Source of the DNA: an uncultured Verrucomicrobiota bacterium
GTDB lineage: Bacteria; Verrucomicrobiota; Verrucomicrobiia; Limisphaerales; UBA9464
Assembly: GCA_903907995.1 (NCBI GenBank)
Contig: CAIVQH010000023.1
Location: forward strand, 1 to 64,000
Length of the DNA: 64,000 nt
Reading direction: 5' to 3'
Part shown: positions 57,677 through 64,000 of the stretch, piece by piece
Layout of the letters: each line of letters begins with the position of its first letter
Numbering within the stretch: the first letter of the stretch is position 1
Translations under genes and position numbers: made by a program
The notes under the pieces: generated by a model
What the model was told of the DNA's origin: nothing
The model's input: only the letters and a program-made list of their open reading frames with translations
Database searches by the model: none

Positions 57677-58001
57677 CAAGGGGAAGCGTTGCCGAAGCGG
57701 GAGAAGCAGGCCGCGACCTCCCGAATGGAATGCCGAACGGTGCGTTGATTTCAAGGGACGGCTGGAATTTCCCGGCCAGTTTCCGCCAAGACCACCGAGT
57801 GTCCGGTAGCGCCAGCCTGCCTTTGGGCCTGGCATATGCCACCGGGCAAACCGGGCGCGGCACCGGCCAGGGCGACCGGAACCGTTCCAATTCCAGCCGA
57901 AAGCCGCAGGCGCCAGGTGGCGTGTGGCGGGAAATGGGGGTTGAGATTCTTGCCAGATTTGTAAAATTTTTGAAAAGGCTGATTGCCAGCGCACTTTGAT
58001 C
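57677..58001. other. 325-bp divergent gap
   Basis: GC-rich, with no credible gene. TTGAGA (57941) and TAAAAT (57962) are only 15 bp apart and form a weak candidate promoter for the rightward MEDS gene. The gap length depends on the start chosen for the leftward repeat protein. Confidence 0.4.
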
Positions 58002-58628
58002 ATGTATAGCAAATCAAACGGAAAAGTACCGCACACGGGAAGTGATTCGCGTCATCAATGCCTCATCTATGAGGGTTCCCCCTCGAAGCAGCTCCCGGCA
58101 TTGGCGGCCATGATCAGGCAGAAGCTGGCGGAGGGGCACCGCTGTCTCTACCTCAACAGCCGGCCCATGGTGGCGGGAATGCGCTCCTATCTGGCCGCGC
58201 TGGGCTGCGATGTGGAAAGCGAGCTGGCCGAAGGGCGCCTAGTTTTGTCCTCGGAACCGGTCACTTCCGCCAATGGTGATTTTGATGTGGAAATGATGCT
58301 GAACCAGCTCAGCCAGGCAGTGGATCGGGCGCTGAAAGATGGATATAGGGGCCTCTGGGCCACCGGGGACATGACCTGGGAGTTCGGCAACGAAAAGAAC
58401 TTTCTCAAGCTCATGCAATACGAATATCGGCTGGATGCCCTGATGGTGAAACGCCCGGAACTCTCGGGCATCTGCCAGTATCATCAGGATACGCTCCCGC
58501 CTGAGGCCATCCGGCAGGCCCGGCTGACGCATCCATCCCTCTTCATCACCGAGACGCTGTCACGCATCAACCCCGACTACATCCTGCGCGTGCTGTCGGA
58601 TGAGCCAAAGGCACGAATTGCCGCCTGA
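58002..58628 (+). CDS. MEDS-domain sensory protein
   Basis: Predicted 208-residue protein with the DcmR-type MEDS domain (a RecA/KaiC-like sensory fold): HQCLIYEGSPSKQ at the front, HRCLYLNSRP, GRLVLSSEPVTSANGDFDVE, GYRGLWATGDMTWEF and CQYHQDTLPP. Such domains usually sit in front of histidine kinases or regulators and sense small molecules. Here the domain stands alone without kinase or DNA-binding parts, so it may act in trans. The ATG at 58002 is preferred over TTG at 57996. Confidence 0.85.
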   Translation: MYSKSNGKVPHTGSDSRHQCLIYEGSPSKQLPALAAMIRQKLAEGHRCLYLNSRPMVAGMRSYLAALGCDVESELAEGRLVLSSEPVTSANGDFDVEMMLNQLSQAVDRALKDGYRGLWATGDMTWEFGNEKNFLKLMQYEYRLDALMVKRPELSGICQYHQDTLPPEAIRQARLTHPSLFITETLSRINPDYILRVLSDEPKARIAA

Positions 58629-58663
58629 AGGCACATCGCGGCCCCCGCTTCCTCAGCCTTGTT

Positions 58664-61600
58664 CTACTTCTCAATGAGGTAATAAAACGTGCCCGCCGCG
58701 AGCGTGAGGTTGTCGGCGGTCTGGGTCGGCGTCGCGTCGCGGTAGCCGTTCGCATCGAGAGCGGTAACACGTAGTGAGGCGGCATCGGACCGAGTAAGTG
58801 ACACTTTGCCCGCGAGGTTCCGGACCATGATCGGCGCATTACCGGCACTGGTGATGGTGCGGACGCCGGTGGCGGCATCGGTCGTCCAACCGAAGGGCTT
58901 TTCCTCGCTCATGGCCTGCACCAGCAGCTTGGCCGAGGTCGCGATGGGCTGCCCATCCAGCGAAATGACCAGGATGCTCCCGTACTCAACCGGCGATTCG
59001 ATGGTCACATCGGGCAGGTGAGTACTGCCGGCCGCGGTGAGAAAGCCGGTGAGGCCCTGCGCGGCGGGAGCCATGAGCTTCACCACGCCGTTGCTCCAGT
59101 TCCATTCCAGCTCACCGGTCTGGCTCTTTGCGATCTTCGTCGTGCGATTGATGAAGGGTGAGAGATCGGTGACTTCCGAGCGCGGCGAACCATTGGTCAG
59201 GATATCCACGCCGACGCGGCCGACGAGAAAGGCGAGCGAGTCGATGGCGCTGACATTGGTAAGCGTCGCGCCGGGCGGGATGTCGTTGCCGCGCAGCTGG
59301 TCGAAGTTCTGTGGCGCGGGCAGCGGCGTGCCTTTCAGCGCGTAGAGATCGGAGACCACAAGCTGCACGTTCACGATGCGCGGCGCCGTCTTCACGAGGC
59401 CCTGCCGGTAGATGAGCGCGGCGGCGGGGAACTGGCCCTCCACGACCGGCGTCTGCACCGAGAACTTGCTGGGCACGCTTTCCCATGCCGGTGACCCGGC
59501 GGCGAAGTGGAAGATGGCGTCGCTGCCTTGCAGCGAGCCGTAAGCGGCGGCGAGCACGGGATAGTCGGCGCGGAAACGGTTCGGCGGCGGCCAGTTCACT
59601 TCGGTGATCGTCGAGGGCTGCCCGTCATAGATGATGTCGAAGAGCGGGTTGTTGAAATCCTCCCCCACGCCGTTGTCCTTCAGAAACTTAAGCGCCGTCC
59701 GGTCGTCGTACTGCTGTCCGGCCTGGATGGCATAGCCCGAGGCATCGCCGGTGTGCACCCCGCCGAAATAGCCGTGGCGATCCATGAAGTCGGCGTCGGC
59801 ATTGGAGAGCTTGTCGAGGGGTCCGAGGTACTGCGGGCTCGCAGTCTGCCAGTTGGAGGCATAGACGAGTCCTCGGAAGCCGAGCGTCTTTTTCAGGTAG
59901 GCGTAGTGGTCACGGTAAAATTTCTGCTGGGTCTCGGTAAGGAACTGCGCGGTGTCCTGGTCGCGCTTCTGACGTTCGGTGAAGACCTGGTAAAGTCCGC
60001 GAAAGCCAACCCGGCCAGCAGCGAAGTTGTCCTGCGCTGACGTCGTGCCGCCCCAAGCCGTGCGGATCTGGTCGAGCGTTTTGCCGGGGTACTTCTTCAG
60101 CAGCCAATCGCCGAACTGCTTTTCTAGGATGGCCCGTTGCGGATCAGGAATTGCACCGGTATTTCCCGCGTCAGGATTGAAGGTCCAGAAGAGGAACGAA
60201 TCCTCGTTCACCAGTTCGGCCATCGCCACCGCTGGATCATCCTTCAGCGCAAGCCCGGTGTAGGGGTTTACGGTGTTCATCACGTAATCCCACCAGGTTC
60301 GGTAGAGTGCCTGAAACTTCGGGTTGAAATAGAGGAGCGCGAAGGGGTTCTTGCCGGTGTAGCCGGGGAAATCCGTGTTCACCGCGTCGAGCTTCACCCA
60401 GAGCGGGAAGTAGATGCTCAGGCAGGTGTAGATGCCCTCGCGCTTCAGGGCCGCGATGAGGTAGTGCAGCTTGGCAACATGGTTCGTGTCCACCTGACCG
60501 AAGTTTGCGCCGCTGCCGGCGTACACGGGACCGTGGATGCGCACGAGGTTCACGCCGCGCTTGGCCAGCGAGCGCGCAAAGAGGTCCACCTCGGTCTTCG
60601 ACAGGTCAGCGGTCGCGCCGCCCGTATTGACCGCCCAGAACTTCACCGGTTCGCCCGTCTTGGAATGGATGAACTCCTCGCCGCGCGCCGCGATGGAGCC
60701 GCCGTCACCAGCCGTCTTCTCGTTCAACCGGCGCAGATCGATCGGACTGAAGTCAAACGGATCGGCCTCCGGCTGAAAGGAGGTCCAGCCCGTCTCGTCG
60801 GCCACGAGTTTGTCGTCGGGCTTCAGCTTGCCGCGCGGGGTGAAGGTCTCGCGCGTGAGCAAAAAGCAGTCGTAGGCCGTGGTGCTGCTGGCATCGGTGA
60901 CTTCGAGGCGAAAGACCTTCGAGCCTGCTGTGAGCGTGACGGTGCCGGCGTTAATCCAACCCACCTTGCGACCCGGGCCAAGGTCCACCAGATCCTGCAA
61001 CGGCGGATTGGCGGTGTCTTTCCAGGCATCCGTGGTGCCGACGCGCCAGTGAAAGGTTTGCCCGTTCCAGAACTTCCGCACCCAGAGCGTGTAAGTCCCG
61101 TCGGCGGGAATCGTGATGGTCTTCTGGATCGAGCCGGCGGGAGCGACCCATGACATCTGGCCGCCCGAAAGCAACGCGTTGGCCTCGCCATTGGGCGGCT
61201 CGGCCTCGAACCAGACGTAGCCCTTGGACACGGGCCTCGCCGGAGCCAGTCCGGCGCTCAGCTGCGCAAAGAGCCGGGGCTCACCGGGGCTCACAGACAG
61301 GCTGGCTTCGTGCCGGGTGGAGCCAGCTGCCGGCGCGGCGTCCGTTTCCGTGAGATGCTGGCCGTCCGCCACGTGCCAGCCACCCGCGCCTGGATCTCGG
61401 CTCCAAATCAGCAGCAGCTCCGCCTCGCGGGCGGCATTGGCGGAATCGAAACCGAAGGCGAGGTGGTCGCCCGTGACGTCCGATTGGTAACGCAGTCCCG
61501 TCAAACCGCCGGCATCGGCCCGGGTCGGGTCAAGGCCCAGCGCGTATTCCAGAAAGTTCGGCAGGCCGTCGCCATCGGGGTCCGCCACCGGGTCGGCCAT

Positions 61601-61741
61601 GGGCAAAGTGGCGCGATCCGCACCCCAGACCTGGGCCTTCCAATCGGCATAGGTGCCGGACGGTGCCGCCAGGGCATGAGCGGCGTATTGGGACGCCACG
61701 AGTATGACGGAAGCAGCCAGTGCAACGGAACGGCAGAGCAT
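58664..61741 (-). CDS. Large secreted glycoside-hydrolase-like protein
   Basis: Predicted 1025-residue exported protein with a signal peptide (MLCRSVALAASVILVASQYAAHALA). A DPDGDGLPNFLEYALGLDP calcium-binding repeat follows, then a carbohydrate-binding-like sandwich (YTLWVRKFWNG). A clan-A type (beta/alpha)8 domain comes next, with FWAVNTGG, RGVNLVRIHGPV, AMAELVNEDSFLFW (acid/base Glu) and TITEVNWP (candidate nucleophile). C-terminal beta domains end TFYYLIEK. It probably hydrolyses a beta-linked polysaccharide outside the cell; the exact family is uncertain. An upstream in-frame start would run into a 30-bp inverted repeat. Confidence 0.8.
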   Translation of the reverse strand: MLCRSVALAASVILVASQYAAHALAAPSGTYADWKAQVWGADRATLPMADPVADPDGDGLPNFLEYALGLDPTRADAGGLTGLRYQSDVTGDHLAFGFDSANAAREAELLLIWSRDPGAGGWHVADGQHLTETDAAPAAGSTRHEASLSVSPGEPRLFAQLSAGLAPARPVSKGYVWFEAEPPNGEANALLSGGQMSWVAPAGSIQKTITIPADGTYTLWVRKFWNGQTFHWRVGTTDAWKDTANPPLQDLVDLGPGRKVGWINAGTVTLTAGSKVFRLEVTDASSTTAYDCFLLTRETFTPRGKLKPDDKLVADETGWTSFQPEADPFDFSPIDLRRLNEKTAGDGGSIAARGEEFIHSKTGEPVKFWAVNTGGATADLSKTEVDLFARSLAKRGVNLVRIHGPVYAGSGANFGQVDTNHVAKLHYLIAALKREGIYTCLSIYFPLWVKLDAVNTDFPGYTGKNPFALLYFNPKFQALYRTWWDYVMNTVNPYTGLALKDDPAVAMAELVNEDSFLFWTFNPDAGNTGAIPDPQRAILEKQFGDWLLKKYPGKTLDQIRTAWGGTTSAQDNFAAGRVGFRGLYQVFTERQKRDQDTAQFLTETQQKFYRDHYAYLKKTLGFRGLVYASNWQTASPQYLGPLDKLSNADADFMDRHGYFGGVHTGDASGYAIQAGQQYDDRTALKFLKDNGVGEDFNNPLFDIIYDGQPSTITEVNWPPPNRFRADYPVLAAAYGSLQGSDAIFHFAAGSPAWESVPSKFSVQTPVVEGQFPAAALIYRQGLVKTAPRIVNVQLVVSDLYALKGTPLPAPQNFDQLRGNDIPPGATLTNVSAIDSLAFLVGRVGVDILTNGSPRSEVTDLSPFINRTTKIAKSQTGELEWNWSNGVVKLMAPAAQGLTGFLTAAGSTHLPDVTIESPVEYGSILVISLDGQPIATSAKLLVQAMSEEKPFGWTTDAATGVRTITSAGNAPIMVRNLAGKVSLTRSDAASLRVTALDANGYRDATPTQTADNLTLAAGTFYYLIEK

Positions 61742-61808
61742 GGCCCAAGCATGGCAAGTTCCGGGCCAAGGGCCATTCCCGAAATGGCGGGCCGAATATG
61801 CCCACGGC

Positions 61809-61919
61809 CCGGACCGCGGGTCTGTGACCCGCAGCAACCCTCGTCAATAGGAAGGCGGCGAATGAAATCGAGCCAGAGTGCGAGTCGCAGTTGCTGCGGG
61901 TCACAGACCCGCGGTCCGG
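61809..61919. repeat. Perfect 30-bp inverted repeat
   Basis: Arms 61809-61838 and 61890-61919 are exact reverse complements (core GGACCGCGGGTCTGTGACCC, then GCAGCAAC) separated by 51 nt. It lies between rsmE and the glycosidase gene. The perfection over 30 bp suggests a recently inserted or actively maintained element. Confidence 0.85.
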
Positions 61920-61936
61920 TGGAGGGCCGGGGGCGC

Positions 61937-62692
61937 TCAGGCCAGTGATCGAGGTGCCGTCAGTTCGTAGTTCACCAGCGCCAGGCAATAGGTCGCCGCC
62001 GTCTCCACGCGCAAGACTAGGGGACCTAGTGTCATGGATTTCGCGCCGGCGGCCTTGAAGGCGGCGTATTCCGCCGGGGTGAAATCGCCTTCGGGACCTA
62101 CGATCACTCCCACAGAACGCGGCAGCCGCCCCTGTTCCGCTAAGAACCGCTCGAAATGGGCGCGGGGATGCTGTGGGGCATCCAACAGCGAGCCGATGAG
62201 CAGCAGGTCAAAGCGTTCCTGGCGCTTCAGCCAAGCCGCAGAGGTCTGAGGCGTCTCCACCTTGGTGAGCCAGACTGCGCCACACTGCTTCGCGGCTTCA
62301 GTCACGATGGTCTGCCATTTGTCGCGCTTGTCGTCGGCGTCGTCCGGCTGGCTGATGCTGCGCTCGGCCACCAGTGGCACAACGCGGGCGGCTCCGAGTT
62401 CGACGGATTTCTGCAGTAGCCCATCCATCGCCTTCGTCTTGGCGATGGCCTGGATGAGGGTGATTTCACCGGCGCGTGGCGGATGCTGGAGCCGCTCCCG
62501 CACCTGCACCGTCACGGCATTGCGGCTCACGGACTCGATCTGGCCGCGCAGCTCGCCCCCGGCACCATCCAACACGACGACCGGCTCTCCCGGCTGCACC
62601 CGCAGCACGCGCGCGGCATGATGCGCGTCGGAGTCCGACAGGATGACCACGTCGGTCTTCGTCCGCTCCGGGGGCAGGAAGAAACGGTGCAT
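61937..62692 (-). CDS. rsmE: 16S rRNA m3U1498 methyltransferase
   Basis: Predicted 251-residue SPOUT-class methyltransferase. HRFFLPPE at the N-terminus, HHAARVLRVQPGEPVVVLDG (PUA-like part), ITLIQAIAKTKAMDGLLQKSVELG and VGVIVGPEGDFTPAEYAA followed by LGPLVLRVETAA (knot) are diagnostic. It modifies U1498 in the decoding centre and often neighbours dnaJ, which is here 15 bp upstream in the same direction. Confidence 0.94.
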   Translation of the reverse strand: MHRFFLPPERTKTDVVILSDSDAHHAARVLRVQPGEPVVVLDGAGGELRGQIESVSRNAVTVQVRERLQHPPRAGEITLIQAIAKTKAMDGLLQKSVELGAARVVPLVAERSISQPDDADDKRDKWQTIVTEAAKQCGAVWLTKVETPQTSAAWLKRQERFDLLLIGSLLDAPQHPRAHFERFLAEQGRLPRSVGVIVGPEGDFTPAEYAAFKAAGAKSMTLGPLVLRVETAATYCLALVNYELTAPRSLA

Positions 62693-62707
62693 GTTGCCGT
62701 CACGTGC

Positions 62708-63874
62708 TCAGCTGAAGAAATCCTTTGCGCGATCCAGGAAACCCTTGCTGCGGGGATTCACGCTGGGATCGCATAGCCGGGCAAATTCCTCGAGCTTCGC
62801 GCGCTGCGCAGAGTCCAGCTTGTGCGGCACCTCGACGACCACTTTCGCGAGCAGGTCGCCGGTGCCGTAGCCCTGGATGTTCTTCACCCCGCGCCCCTTC
62901 AGGCGAAAGGTCGTGCCGCTCTGCGTGCCGGCGGGAATGCGGATGTGGGCCTTGCCGTTGAGGGTCGGCACATCCACTTCTGCCCCGAGCGCCGCCTGGG
63001 TGAAGGCGATAGGCACTTCGCACAGCAGATCGTCGCCGTCGCGCTTGAAGAGGTCGTGCTCCTTCACGTGCAGCACGACGTAGAGGTCACCGGCTGTGCC
63101 GCCGCGCTGGCCCGCCTCGCCGTTGCCGGTGGACCGCAGCCGCGTGCCGTTGTCCACACCTCCTGGAATCCGAAGCGTGATCGTGGACGGCTTGTTCACG
63201 CGTCCGTCGCCGCCGCATACCTTGCAGGGCTTCTCAACGATCTCGCCGGCCCCCTCGCAGCGCGGGCACGTCTGCTGGATGCTGAAGATGCCCCGGGACA
63301 TCACCACGCGGCCGCGACCGGCGCACTGGATGCATTTGATGCGCTTGGAGCCCTTTTCCGCGCCGCTGCCGCTGCAATGGTCGCAGGTGGCCGGCTTGTT
63401 CACGGTGATCTGTTTCTCGGTGCCGGCCACGGCTTCCTCGAGCGTGATCTCCATGTCGTAGCGCAGGTCCGCGCCCCGCGTGTGGCCACCGGGCTCGGAA
63501 TCTTCGCCCCCCCCGGCACCGCCAAAAAACTGCTCGAAGATTGAGCCGAGATCCCCCTGCCCGCCGAAGGCCGAGCGGAAGATGTCGTTGGGATCATGGA
63601 AACCGCCACCGCCGCGCCCGCCACCGGCACGGGCGCGCGGGTCAAAGGCAGCATGGCCGTATTGGTCGTAGGCGGCGCGCTTCTGCGGGTCGCTGAGGGC
63701 CTCGTAGGCCTCGCCCAGCTCCTTGAACTTCTCCTCGGCCGCCTTGTCGCCGGGGTTCTTGTCGGGGTGATACTTCACCGCGAGCTTGCGGTAGGCCTTC
63801 TTGAGCTCGTCGGCAGACACGCTGCGCTCGACTCCGAGGACTTCGTAGTAGTCGCGTTTGGTGGAAGTGGCCAT
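62708..63874 (-). CDS. dnaJ: Chaperone DnaJ
   Basis: Predicted 388-residue Hsp40 cochaperone that stimulates DnaK. J domain with [16 protein letters not shown] (HPD motif), Gly/Phe-rich linker ([13 protein letters not shown]), and four zinc repeats: [24 protein letters not shown] and CKVCGGDG. The C-terminal substrate domains include [19 protein letters not shown]. Complete and of normal length. Likely cotranscribed with rsmE. Confidence 0.97.
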   Translation of the reverse strand: MATSTKRDYYEVLGVERSVSADELKKAYRKLAVKYHPDKNPGDKAAEEKFKELGEAYEALSDPQKRAAYDQYGHAAFDPRARAGGGRGGGGFHDPNDIFRSAFGGQGDLGSIFEQFFGGAGGGEDSEPGGHTRGADLRYDMEITLEEAVAGTEKQITVNKPATCDHCSGSGAEKGSKRIKCIQCAGRGRVVMSRGIFSIQQTCPRCEGAGEIVEKPCKVCGGDGRVNKPSTITLRIPGGVDNGTRLRSTGNGEAGQRGGTAGDLYVVLHVKEHDLFKRDGDDLLCEVPIAFTQAALGAEVDVPTLNGKAHIRIPAGTQSGTTFRLKGRGVKNIQGYGTGDLLAKVVVEVPHKLDSAQRAKLEEFARLCDPSVNPRSKGFLDRAKDFFS

Positions 63875-63902
63875 GTAGGATGGTCAGGGGTAAAAAGCAA
63901 AC

Positions 63903-64000
63903 TTACGGTTTCTGAAACTGATTTGCCGGCGTGCCCCGCTCCATGTCGGTCACTTTCTGCCGCAGCTCCTCCAGCTCCTTCCGCATCTGCATCGTGTTGG
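63903..64000 (-). CDS. C-terminal end of an unidentified coiled-coil protein (partial)
   Basis: A leftward frame enters from the right edge and stops at 63903-63905. The visible residues (TMQMRKELEELRQKVTDMERG, then TPANQFQKP) form a charged heptad-like helix followed by a polar tail. grpE would be expected upstream of dnaJ, but this ending does not look like the GrpE C-terminal beta domain. It ends 28 bp before dnaJ begins and is probably in the same operon. Confidence 0.55.
   Translation of the reverse strand, partial: NTMQMRKELEELRQKVTDMERGTPANQFQKP

Noticed and set aside
63903-64000. The right-edge fragment as grpE
   Set aside because: The visible C-terminus is a charged helix with a polar tail, unlike the GrpE C-terminal beta domain.

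Overview
The window is high-GC bacterial chromosome (about 65% GC by eye) and most likely comes from a Verrucomicrobiota genome. Pointers to that phylum are the planctomycete/verrucomicrobial-type DUF1587/1592/1588 cytochrome-like protein, the large secreted proteins with Ig-like, DxDxDG and YD-like repeats, a family of secreted proteins ending in a short Phe/Tyr-rich tail, and many palindromic or tandem intergenic repeats of the kind common in that phylum. This is inference from content; there is no rRNA gene to confirm it. Gene order is mostly housekeeping with lineage-specific secreted proteins mixed in. I saw no prophage, integrase, transposase, CRISPR array, tRNA or rRNA.

Layout. 1-4.2 kb: an AT-rich orphan gene behind a perfect hairpin, a transglutaminase/esterase fusion and a secreted beta-propeller protein. 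4.2-12.3 kb: a sulfate uptake cluster (porin, sulfate-binding protein, an M14-type metallopeptidase, CysT, CysW, CysA) followed by a PA0069-type radical SAM gene. 12.3-18.4 kb: an outer-membrane barrel, an Ig-like secreted protein, glgC, a dGTPase and a small hypothetical. 18.6-28.1 kb: a propeller-type histidine kinase with a NarL-type regulator, a Dabb protein, endonuclease III, a DEAD-box helicase, a PfkB kinase, a gene remnant and a GNAT enzyme.

28.1-32.4 kb is the RNA-repair locus: rtcB-rtcA transcribed leftwards and rtcR (CARF domain + sigma-54 activator) transcribed rightwards. The 179-bp gap holds a full sigma-54 promoter (TGGCAC-N5-TTGC), a perfect IHF consensus and 10-bp-phased AAGC repeats in front of rtcR. 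This is the best-supported regulatory circuit in the window. The predicted rtcB transcript would start only about 2 nt before the chosen start codon.

32.5-45.5 kb: a kexin-like S8 protease with a P domain, an unpaired DUF1592 protein, an ABC-F ATPase, the leftward cluster CPBP protease-thiL-tsaE-tsaB-YkgJ, and a 760-residue membrane protein of unknown function with an EF-hand. 45.5-47.3 kb is the most accessory-looking stretch: a composite palindromic element followed by a gene with a TIR-like/deoxyribosyltransferase-like N-terminus and an AT-rich C-terminal half. 47.3-64 kb: a YyaL/DUF255 protein, rplM-rpsI with a terminator, a PaiB-GNAT pair, argC, a class C serine hydrolase, a 17-repeat YD-like protein with a PDZ domain divergent from a lone MEDS-domain protein, a secreted glycosidase-like protein, rsmE, dnaJ and a gene cut by the window edge.

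Protein function calls rest on motifs read by eye. No database search was run.
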